Of a DNA stretch of 64,000 bases, positions 36,335 through 43,519 are shown one piece after another. This DNA is from a bacterium (lineage in GTDB: Bacteria > Desulfobacterota > Binatia > HRBIN30 > CADEER01): positions 1 to 64,000 of the forward strand of contig JAUIGL010000010.1 of NCBI GenBank assembly GCA_030430165.1. The letters run 5' to 3'. Each line of letters begins with the position of its first letter. Position 1 is the first letter of the stretch. The notes below the pieces were generated by a model. That model did not search any database and was not told the origin of the DNA. It was given only the letters and a program-made list of their open reading frames with translations. The translations under genes were made by a program, and so were the position numbers.

Positions 36335-36760
36335 TTACCGATCTCAGCTCGCGCAACACTGCTGACCCCCCTGAAGTCCCCCCTTGGTAAGGGGGGACGA
36401 GTTCTGGCCCCCCCTCCTTGCCAAGGAGGGGGTTAGGGGGAGGTCAAAATGCGCCGTAAGGCGCTTCCTTGTTACCGATCTCAGCTCGCGCAACACTGCT
36501 GACCCCCCTGAAGTCCCCCCTTGGTAAGGGGGGACGAATTCTGGCCCCCCCCTCCTTGCCAAGGAGGGGGTTAGGGGGAGGTCAAAATGCGCCGTAAGGC
36601 GCTTCCTTGTTACCGATCTCAGCTCGCGCAACACTGCTGCCCCCCCCTGAAGTCCCCCCTTGGTAAGGGGGGACGAGTTCTGGCCCCTGGCACCTCGGTC
36701 CCAAGATCCACCGCGAACCGGCTGACCCCCCTGAAGTCCCCCCTTGGTAAGGGGGGACGC
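36335..36760. repeat. Tandem 137-bp direct repeat with C/G-tract hairpins
   Basis: The word TTACCGATCTCAGCTCGCG recurs at 36335, 36472 and 36610 (periods 137 and 138). Each unit holds two hairpin tracts (GTCCCCCCTTGG...AAGGGGGGAC, and CTCCTTGCCAAGGAG). A fourth, partial unit ends near 36760. The block lies in the 765-bp gene-free gap between the start of the isocitrate-dehydrogenase-type gene and the end of the beta-propeller-like lipoprotein gene. The 36077-36334 part of the gap shows nothing recognisable. Confidence 0.85.
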
Positions 36761-36841
36761 GAAACGGGTTCTGGGAACGTGTCGCCAAACTGGTCCGGCG
36801 CTCGACAACTCCCGCGATCGCGGCGGTGGCACCGAACAAAG

Positions 36842-37972
36842 TCAGAAGCCGACTTCGAGGACTCCGATACCGTCGGGAAACGAAAGCCCGTCACGCAGGG
36901 TCTCCGGCGCCAAGGGAGCCCCATCCTCGAAACGAATACGCCGCACCGAGCCCGTGCGTTGACCGGGGCCTGGTCCACTTTCGCGCAACACCAGTCCGAG
37001 GTCGGCGAAGTAGACCGTACCATCGGAATCGACACCGAGCCCGAGCGGTGTACCGGTCGAGAACGGCTCGGGTCCCAGCCTCTCGCCAGGCGGCGGCTCG
37101 AGGATCTTGCGCAGGAAGGCGCCGGCGTCGTCGTACTCGGCAATGACCCCGTTGATCACGCTGCTGACGAGAAACGTGCCGTCCGGCGTCGCCACCACCG
37201 AGTTGGGAGAGATGATGTTGCCATCGATCGCAATGAAGTGATCGCGACGAACCTCACTCGCCAACGGCGCGCCGGTCGCGTCGACACGCCCGCAGCCGCC
37301 TTCGGCGGTGTCGGCAGTCGGGAACGGAGCGGCGTAGCGCAGCACACCCGCGGTCGCGCCGCGCGCGCTGGCGATGTACACGTCGCCGTCGGAGTGCACG
37401 TACACGCTCCCTGCCGTGCCGACGGCAGTGTCGAGCTTGCAAAATGCCGGCTCGGCGACGTCCAACGGCGGAAACCAGAGAATGACCTGGCCGGTCTCGG
37501 CGCCCGCCGCCTGGTTGCCGACGTCGGTCGTGATCAAGCGACCGTCATCGAGAAAGGCACAGCCGTACGGCTCGGCCTGGTTGAGCGGCTCCTCCCCCTC
37601 GCTCCCCTCGCCCTGGAAAGTCGTATTCAGCTTGCCGATCTGGGTCGCCGAGAGCTCGCCGACAACCGTGCCGTCGAGGGCGAACACTCCCCATCCGGCC
37701 GGCGGATCGGGTTGCCCGGTGTCCTCGCCCGCGATGAAGGTTCGACCGTCGGCCGTCAGGCAAATCTGGCCGTTGATGTCGCGACCCGTCGCCGGATCGT
37801 CGGCAGCACTGGCAATGACCACCTGCTGGCGATCGGGATCGTCGATCGAGTAGGCCCAGAGCCGATTGCCCTCGGCGCCAAAGACGACACGTTCCGGCAC
37901 CGCGTCATCGTCGTCTCCGCAACCCGCCGCGAAGAGGAGCACCGCCAATCCGAACATACGAAGAGATCGCAT
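36842..37972 (-). CDS. Lipoprotein with predicted NHL/SMP-30-like propeller
   Basis: A 376-residue lipoprotein. Its N-terminus (MFGLAVLLFAAGC then GDDDD) is a clear lipobox signal. The remainder has repeated strand units with Asp/Gly turns (DGTVYFADLGLV, DGTFLVSSVINGV, DGRLITTDVGNQ, DGDVYIASARG) that look like blades of an NHL or SMP-30-type beta-propeller. I recognise no catalytic motif. Paired Cys residues suggest disulfides. It is outside the cytoplasm, possibly for binding or sensing. A GGAAGGG stands before the ATG. Confidence 0.7.
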   Translation of the reverse strand: MRSLRMFGLAVLLFAAGCGDDDDAVPERVVFGAEGNRLWAYSIDDPDRQQVVIASAADDPATGRDINGQICLTADGRTFIAGEDTGQPDPPAGWGVFALDGTVVGELSATQIGKLNTTFQGEGSEGEEPLNQAEPYGCAFLDDGRLITTDVGNQAAGAETGQVILWFPPLDVAEPAFCKLDTAVGTAGSVYVHSDGDVYIASARGATAGVLRYAAPFPTADTAEGGCGRVDATGAPLASEVRRDHFIAIDGNIISPNSVVATPDGTFLVSSVINGVIAEYDDAGAFLRKILEPPPGERLGPEPFSTGTPLGLGVDSDGTVYFADLGLVLRESGPGPGQRTGSVRRIRFEDGAPLAPETLRDGLSFPDGIGVLEVGF

Positions 37973-38130
37973 CCCTTCCCCCTTTTCGCGCGAACCTCAT
38001 CCCTACCGCATGCCGTAGTCAAGGAAACGCCTGACCCCACGGCCAGGCGCGACGGCGCGAATGCGAACGAGTTGCAGGCCGGCACACCCGGGCAGTAGAA
38101 GGATCGGCAACCCAACGAGGAGACCCACCG

Positions 38131-38511
38131 ATGGCGGCATTCATGAAGGACTACGACGCGCAGGCCTACGCGGCACTGAGAATCGTTTGCGGGTTTCTCT
38201 TCCTGTTCCACGGCACCTCGAAGCTCTTCGGTTTCCCGACGCCAGCTCCCAGCGAAGCGCCCGCGTTCATCCTCTACTCCGCCGGGCCGATCGAGCTGAT
38301 CGGCGGAGTCCTGGTGATGATCGGTCTGTTTACCCGTTGGAGCGCGTTCATCTGCAGCGGCACGATGGCGGTCGCCTACTGGGTCGGGCACGGCTACAAG
38401 GCGCTGCTGCCGATCGTCAATCACGGCGAGCTCGCGGTGCTCTACTGCTTCGCGTTCCTCTACATCGCGGCGCGCGGCCCCGGGATCTGGAGTGTCGATG
38501 GAGGGAGTTAG
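38131..38511 (+). CDS. DoxX family membrane protein
   Basis: A 126-residue inner-membrane protein with four hydrophobic helices. It shows the DoxX/DoxD-like pattern: ALRIVCGFLFLFHGTSKLFG, with the conserved HGxxKLFG, then GPIELIGGVLVMIGLFTRW. DoxX-type proteins have been linked to quinone or thiosulfate redox chemistry and to oxidative-stress complexes, but most are uncharacterised. CGAGGAG lies upstream of ATG 38131. It is alone, and a hairpin-repeat unit follows its stop. Confidence 0.85.
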   Translation: MAAFMKDYDAQAYAALRIVCGFLFLFHGTSKLFGFPTPAPSEAPAFILYSAGPIELIGGVLVMIGLFTRWSAFICSGTMAVAYWVGHGYKALLPIVNHGELAVLYCFAFLYIAARGPGIWSVDGGS

Positions 38512-38564
38512 AGAGAAAGAGAAGGCTATAGGCTCGGGCTGAAGGCTATAGGCTCGGAAACCTG

Positions 38565-38611
38565 TGCCCTTTGGGACGCTCTCCTTCGTCAAGGCTTCGG
38601 AGAGCTTTGGA
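38565..38611. repeat. Covarying-hairpin unit downstream of doxX
   Basis: The boundary word TTTGGGAC, stem GCTCTCC / GGAGAGC and closing CTTTGGACC are almost identical to the unit near 35.0 kb. It lies between the convergent ends of the DoxX gene (38511) and a lipoprotein gene (38653, minus). Just before it, AGGCTATAGGCTCGG words are repeated. Confidence 0.7.
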
Positions 38612-38652
38612 CCATTCGGCCCACCAAGCCAAGAGGCAAAGGAGAGCCGTGC

Positions 38653-39636
38653 TCAATCGTAGTCGAACACTTCGACGACGTGGTTGCGGTTGAAGCGCAC
38701 CTGGCGCTCGGCGCCGCCGCCGGTCTCGATTCGCTCGTCGCGCCAGCGCTCGAAGCGGTGCGTGATCAACGTGTCGGGCTCGCACAACAGCCGAACCCGA
38801 TTCTCGATCGACACCGAAACGTCGGCGAGCTCGGCTTCGGAACCCGGCGCCAGTTGCGCGACCATCTTGCGGGTCGCCTCGACCAAGGCCGCCGCGCCGC
38901 GTTCGGTCGGTCGCGATTCGATGGTCAGCTCGACACAGCGCCGCTCGCCATCGCGTGAGCAGGTCGCCTCCCCGACCCAGGCGAATACGACCTCCAGCTC
39001 GAGCCCGCCGGACTCGAGCATCGGGTGCTCCGCTTCGGTCACCAAGCTGAGCGGTTCGCCGAAGGTCATGTCGGCACCGCTCCACGCAGCCACTCGGGAG
39101 TTCCAAGCGTCTGCAACTTGGGAGGCCAGCACCTGCTCGGTGAAGACCTGGTCGAGCAGCGCCTGCGCTTGCGCCCGCGCCGCTTCGTGGTTCGGCCCCT
39201 CCTGGCCTTGCATCAGGCTCATGATCAAATCCATCGCCTGGGCGCGAAACTCCTCGAGATGAACCACCCGCAGGAACTCGCCCTCGGCGCCGACCACGAA
39301 CCCCGGCGACAACGAGGCCAGCGATTCGATCAGCCCGCCGCCGCCAAACGTATCGACGGTCTCCTCGATCAACAATCCGTCCGGTGCCTCGCGCACCATG
39401 AGCCGCGAGCGCAGCTTGACCCGAACCGGCTTCTGCCCGGACCGCGCGATGTCACCTTCGCTTTCCACATTGGCGGTGAGGCCCACCGGCCAACCGAAGC
39501 GCAGGGAGACCACCGTGCCCGGCGCGGGCTCGACTGCCGGCGCCGGGTCCGCTTCCGCCACCGGCGCCTTCTTACCGGCACAGGCTGCAAAGCAGGACGC
39601 CGCCAAAACCAATCCAACGATTCGAATCGTCTTCAT
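38653..39636 (-). CDS. Unrecognised lipoprotein coupled to glpD
   Basis: A 327-residue lipoprotein: signal VGLVLAASCFAAC, then GKKAPVAEADPAP. The rest has mixed strands with charged turns and no family motif that I know. Two Cys (TCSRDGERRC) may form a disulfide. The ATG overlaps the stop of glpD by ATGA (39633-39636), so it is translated with GlpD. GlpD is a membrane-associated flavoenzyme, but a role of this lipoprotein in glycerol-phosphate use is only a positional guess. A surface or periplasmic protein of unknown function is the safe reading. Confidence 0.75.
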   Translation of the reverse strand: MKTIRIVGLVLAASCFAACAGKKAPVAEADPAPAVEPAPGTVVSLRFGWPVGLTANVESEGDIARSGQKPVRVKLRSRLMVREAPDGLLIEETVDTFGGGGLIESLASLSPGFVVGAEGEFLRVVHLEEFRAQAMDLIMSLMQGQEGPNHEAARAQAQALLDQVFTEQVLASQVADAWNSRVAAWSGADMTFGEPLSLVTEAEHPMLESGGLELEVVFAWVGEATCSRDGERRCVELTIESRPTERGAAALVEATRKMVAQLAPGSEAELADVSVSIENRVRLLCEPDTLITHRFERWRDERIETGGGAERQVRFNRNHVVEVFDYD

Positions 39637-41258
39637 CTTTCCTCCTCGTCCGCGAACAAGAGCTCGCGACGCAACCGGTCGCTGGCGCGCGCCTCTTCAC
39701 GCTGTCGCACACCGGAGCTCCAACCGAGCAGCTCCCGCATCCGTTCGCCGAGCGCTCCAACCAGAGCGTCGCGCTGCGCCGGCTCGAACAGCGCCGCGCG
39801 GGTGCGGCGGTACAACACGTCCTCGATGCAGGTCGCGCCCTCCCGGGTGACCGCCCAGTCGACTTCGCCGGCGAGAACCGGACTGCCCGTCACCACCGCC
39901 GCGCGACCGAGCTCGAGCACCTGCTCGGCATCGCTGCCGTAGAGCGCAACCAGGCGCTCTGCGGCAGACGTCGACAGCCGCTGCGCCGCCGCCAGCTGAT
40001 CGGCACGACCGGCGCTGCCGCCGCTGAAATCGCCGCCCGGCAGCGGCTGGTCCTCGAGCGACGCCGCGGCGGAGCCCGTGCCGAGTCCCTCCGCCGCGAC
40101 GTCGACGATCCGTTTCGCCATCGGCCGGAAGCCGGTCAACTTGCCTCCGGCGACGGTGACCATGTTCATCGGTCCGCGCGTAATCTCGTCGCGCCGTGAC
40201 AGCTCCTGCACCCCCTTGCCGGCCTCGGCCAGCAACGGCCGCAGACCGGCCCACGCGGCGACGACGTCGGCGTCGCCCACCGCCGCCGACGGACAGTAGC
40301 GCGACAGCGGTTCGAGCACGTACTCGACGTCCTCGCGGGTCACCCCGGGCCAAACCCGCGCCGCCCCCGTATAGTGCGTATCGGTGGTGCCGACGTAGGT
40401 CACACTGCCGCGCGGGATCGCGAACAAGGTGCGCCGGTCGCCGGCGGTGAGCAACAGCAGATGGCGCACCGGAAGTCGGTCGCGCGGGAAGCACAGGTGC
40501 ACGCCTTTCGACAGCGCCAGAACGCTCGGTGCGGCCGCGTCTTCGAGCCGGCGAACGGCTTCCACCCACGGGCCGGCGGCATTGACGATGGCGCGCCCGC
40601 GGATGCGCACCGACTCACCGCTGAGACCGCACTCGGCAACGACCCCCTCGGCGGCCGCGCCGTCGCCGAAGATCGACCGAACCCGCAGGTAGTTGAGGCA
40701 GACCGCGCCCAGGGCCGCCGCGGCGCGCAGATTGGCGATCACCAGACGCGCGTCGTCCGTCAGATACTCGCGATAGGCGCAGGCGTAGGGAAAGGCGTCG
40801 CGGTCGAGCACCGGCTCCTCGCGCGCCAGATCGTCCGAATCCCAGTTGCGGTGCACGTCCTCGGCCTCGACCCCGCCAAGTTTCTCGTAGGTTGTGATCG
40901 CGGTGCGAAACTTGAGCAGTCCGGCCCGCGAGCGCACCGGCAGTACCATCCACCTGCGCTGCGCCAGGTGCGGCGCGATGCGGCGCACCACCTTGCGCTC
41001 GGTAGCCGTCTCGCGCACCAGGGCGACGTCGCCCAGGGCGAGGTAGCGCAACCCGCCGTGGATCAGCTTCGACGAACGACTCGACGTGCCCGCCGCGTAG
41101 TCTTCGGCTTCGACCAGCGCCACGCTCAGGCCGCGCGCCGCCGCCTCGCGCGCCGCTGCGGCACCGGTGATGCCGCCGCCGATGACGACGATATCGAACT
41201 GTCGCCGCTCGAGCTCGGCGAGCGTGGCGGCGCGACGCCTGCTGTCGAGACACTCCAC
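39633..41258 (-). CDS. glpD: Aerobic glycerol-3-phosphate dehydrogenase (FAD)
   Basis: A 541-residue membrane-associated flavoprotein that oxidises sn-glycerol-3-phosphate to dihydroxyacetone phosphate and passes electrons to quinone. The FAD dinucleotide fold is VVIGGGITGAAAAREA (residues 24-39). GTSSRSSKLIHGGLRYL is the GlpD signature. RGKAIVNAAGPWV-type and GSVTYVGTTDTHY segments follow in order, and the C-terminal cap domain is full. The GTG start at 41258 has no clear ribosome-binding site. A lipoprotein gene overlaps its end, and a spermidine-synthase-like gene lies 54 bp upstream on the same strand, so all three may be one unit. Confidence 0.9.
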   Translation of the reverse strand: MECLDSRRRAATLAELERRQFDIVVIGGGITGAAAAREAAARGLSVALVEAEDYAAGTSSRSSKLIHGGLRYLALGDVALVRETATERKVVRRIAPHLAQRRWMVLPVRSRAGLLKFRTAITTYEKLGGVEAEDVHRNWDSDDLAREEPVLDRDAFPYACAYREYLTDDARLVIANLRAAAALGAVCLNYLRVRSIFGDGAAAEGVVAECGLSGESVRIRGRAIVNAAGPWVEAVRRLEDAAAPSVLALSKGVHLCFPRDRLPVRHLLLLTAGDRRTLFAIPRGSVTYVGTTDTHYTGAARVWPGVTREDVEYVLEPLSRYCPSAAVGDADVVAAWAGLRPLLAEAGKGVQELSRRDEITRGPMNMVTVAGGKLTGFRPMAKRIVDVAAEGLGTGSAAASLEDQPLPGGDFSGGSAGRADQLAAAQRLSTSAAERLVALYGSDAEQVLELGRAAVVTGSPVLAGEVDWAVTREGATCIEDVLYRRTRAALFEPAQRDALVGALGERMRELLGWSSGVRQREEARASDRLRRELLFADEEER

Positions 41259-41312
41259 ACCGCCAGCTGCTACTCGATTGCAGCCCGCGGCACCAGCGCT
41301 CGCCGCGTCGGC

Positions 41313-41981
41313 TCAGCTTCGGGCGCCCGCTGCCGCCCTGCCGACGTACACAGCATGGCGCAATCCGCCGCGTCCGATCCGGCGCAGCTGGACCGTGAAT
41401 CCACTGCGCTCGAGGCGGCGCGCGAAGGCACGGTTGGGAGCCTCCGACCAGACCGCGAACACGCCCCCAGGTTTGACCACCTGGCGAATCGCCGCCAGCA
41501 TCTTGCGCCCGAACAACGGGTCGTCGTCGCCACCAGGGCCCTCGTAGAGATCGAATACGATCGCGTCGTAGGTCGGCTTGCCTGCCGCCGCGGCGATCGT
41601 CTCGCTCACGCTTTCGACGCGCACGGTGCAACGGTGGTCGCGCAGGGCCGACGCATTGACCGCCGCCAGCGGTCCATTGCACCAGTCGACGACCCGCTCG
41701 CTGAGCTCGGCCACGACGACCGACGCTGCAGCCGGCAACTGGTCGAGCGCAGCCCGCAGGGTGCAACCCATACCGAGCCCGCCAACCAGCACACGCGGCG
41801 CCGAGCGGCCGGCAATCGCCCGGCACGCCAGCTCGGCGAGACCGGTCTCGGAGCGCGAGGCGCGGCTGTTCATCAGAACCCGGCCAGCGATCGTGATCAG
41901 GAAATCATCGTCGCCGCGCCGGCGCAGCTCGAGCGTTCCCGACTCGGTCTCGACCCGATCCACGATACTCCACGCCCGCAT
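41313..41981 (-). CDS. Spermidine-synthase-like methyltransferase-fold protein
   Basis: A 222-residue protein of the polyamine-biosynthesis/methyltransferase fold. LVGGLGMGCTLRAAL is the SAM-type glycine loop, VVVAELSERVVDW the acidic strand-2 end, and YDAIVFDLYEGPGG the catalytic-core DxY region. It lacks the N-terminal beta domain of full spermidine synthases, so the donor and product are uncertain; a spermidine-synthase-like methyltransferase is the cautious label. ATG 41981 is preferred to a TTG at 42002. It sits between the VOC protein (43 bp upstream) and glpD on the same strand. Confidence 0.72.
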   Translation of the reverse strand: MRAWSIVDRVETESGTLELRRRGDDDFLITIAGRVLMNSRASRSETGLAELACRAIAGRSAPRVLVGGLGMGCTLRAALDQLPAAASVVVAELSERVVDWCNGPLAAVNASALRDHRCTVRVESVSETIAAAAGKPTYDAIVFDLYEGPGGDDDPLFGRKMLAAIRQVVKPGGVFAVWSEAPNRAFARRLERSGFTVQLRRIGRGGLRHAVYVGRAAAGARS

Positions 41982-42023
41982 CAGCCGATGTTCGCGCCAC
42001 AACCGGTGCAGCGCAACACTACC

Positions 42024-42368
42024 TCAGTAGGAGTAGCTCGAAACGCCGACGCGGCGGCCGTCGGGGTCGCGCAAATAGATCGTGTGCTCGGTCTCGCCGT
42101 CGAAACAACCGCGCTCGCGCGCCAGGGTCCGCAGGCGGATGCGTTCGCCCGGCGTAACCCGAAACGCCGCCAGCTCCAGCGAAGCCGGAGGATAGGGCGG
42201 CTCGCCCACCTGCCGCGCCTCGAGCATCAACACCGCTCGTTCGCCGAGATCGAGCCAAAGCGAGCGCGGCGCTTGGTCGCGCACCACCGCGAAACCGAGC
42301 AAGCCGCAGTAGAACTCGCGACTCCGGTCGAGGTTCTCGACGCGAAAGGCCAGGTGGTGCAACTCCAT
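42024..42368 (-). CDS. VOC superfamily (glyoxalase/dioxygenase-fold) protein
   Basis: A 114-residue vicinal-oxygen-chelate protein. MELHHLAFRVENLDRSREFY supplies the first metal-ligand His, HTIYLRDPDGRRV the second half, with the typical Glu/Asp-rich end. One VOC unit of two beta-alpha-beta-beta-beta repeats is present, so it would act as a dimer. The group includes glyoxalases, ring-cleavage dioxygenases and resistance proteins; no specific reaction can be given. ATG 42368 is chosen over a longer frame. It is first in a run with the spermidine-synthase-like gene. Confidence 0.8.
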   Translation of the reverse strand: MELHHLAFRVENLDRSREFYCGLLGFAVVRDQAPRSLWLDLGERAVLMLEARQVGEPPYPPASLELAAFRVTPGERIRLRTLARERGCFDGETEHTIYLRDPDGRRVGVSSYSY

Positions 42369-42469
42369 GATTCGCAGGCTCGCACCGCAACCGCGCCAGA
42401 TCAAAGCCGGCGCCCATTTGTTTGACTATACCCGTGGGCGGTTCTATCGATCCCCCATGGGGGAGGGAC

Positions 42470-43519
42470 ATGATCGGCGGTAGCCGGCGGCGTCCGCAAT
42501 CGGTTGCGCTGGTCGCGCTGATCGCCAGCTTGCTCGCCGGCTGCGGCTCCGATGGAGGGAGCAACGACTCCGCAAACGTCGCCTCCGCCAAGCGAGGCTA
42601 CGTCGTCTCCTCGTTCAGCTACGTCTTCCCCGAGCACGACGGCGATCCCTGCCCCGGTGGGTTCACCCGCGGTCCGGCCGAGATCCGGCGCGACGAGGGA
42701 ATCGATCTCCCCAACAGCTGTCCCGATCCGGAGAGCTTCTCCGACCCCGAGTTCAAGACGCTCGACGGCCCCGGTCGCTTGCCGGGCATCGACCTCGACG
42801 GAGTCACATCCACGGTCGGCCTCGGCGGCACCTGCGCCCATGCCGACTTCTCCGGTCCCGCCGGTGAGCCGGGGATCGACTACGGTTTCTGGCGCGCAGT
42901 CGGCTGCGTGCGCGGATTCCAGAAGGACGAGATCTCGCACATCGTCATCGAGGAGGCGGTCGTCAACGGATCGATGACGATCCTAATCGACGTCGACGGA
43001 GTCGACGACGAGACCAACGATCGCGCCGTCACCGCGCAGATCTTCGGCAGCACCGACGTACCGCCGGTCGGTGCCGACGGCGAGCTGCTGCCCTTCGCGA
43101 CTCTGACGATCCACGAGGATCAAACCTTCCACGGCGCCCTCGGCGAGGGCGAGATCGTCGACGGGGTGCTGCTGGTCGGGCCGATGGACATCAATCTGCG
43201 CCTCAACATCCAGATCGTCGACGGCAACCAGTCCCTGAGCAACGGTTACCTGCGCCTGGAGTTTCATGAGGACGGCTCGGCGAGTGGCCAGATCTTCGGC
43301 TACCAACCGATCGCCGAGGCCTACGACATCTTCGGCATCCAAGCGGGGCGCGCCGGTGCGGAAGCGCTGTCGTACACCTGCACCGGGTTGTGGTCCGCGC
43401 TGAAGTCCGAAGCCGACGGCCACCCGGACCCCGAAACCGGCGAGTGCTCGACCATCTCCGTCGCCTACCGATTCGAAGCGGTGCCGGCGTTCGTCGAGAA
43501 GCGGGGGCTGGACGAATGA
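42470..43519 (+). CDS. Unrecognised lipoprotein heading the DUF1592/DUF1552 operon
   Basis: A 349-residue lipoprotein that I do not recognise. The signal is SVALVALIASLLAGC, followed by GSDGGSND. The mature part is acidic, with paired Cys and long beta-rich stretches (HIVIEEAVVNGSMTILIDVD, INLRLNIQIVDGN), suggesting a secreted beta-sandwich. ATG 42470 follows GGGAGGGAC. Its stop overlaps the start of the DUF1592-type gene (ATGA at 43516-43519), which in turn overlaps the DUF1552 gene, so all three are translated as a unit. It is probably a substrate-binding or structural partner of that envelope system. Confidence 0.8.
   Translation: MIGGSRRRPQSVALVALIASLLAGCGSDGGSNDSANVASAKRGYVVSSFSYVFPEHDGDPCPGGFTRGPAEIRRDEGIDLPNSCPDPESFSDPEFKTLDGPGRLPGIDLDGVTSTVGLGGTCAHADFSGPAGEPGIDYGFWRAVGCVRGFQKDEISHIVIEEAVVNGSMTILIDVDGVDDETNDRAVTAQIFGSTDVPPVGADGELLPFATLTIHEDQTFHGALGEGEIVDGVLLVGPMDINLRLNIQIVDGNQSLSNGYLRLEFHEDGSASGQIFGYQPIAEAYDIFGIQAGRAGAEALSYTCTGLWSALKSEADGHPDPETGECSTISVAYRFEAVPAFVEKRGLDE

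Noticed and set aside
36335-36760. CRISPR-like appearance of the tandem repeats
   Set aside because: The repeated unit is 137 bp with no variable spacers, and no cas genes lie in the window.
40374-42425. Long open frame antisense to glpD and the spermidine-synthase-like gene
   Set aside because: It spans several real genes on the opposite strand, and its composition is that of a frame shadow.
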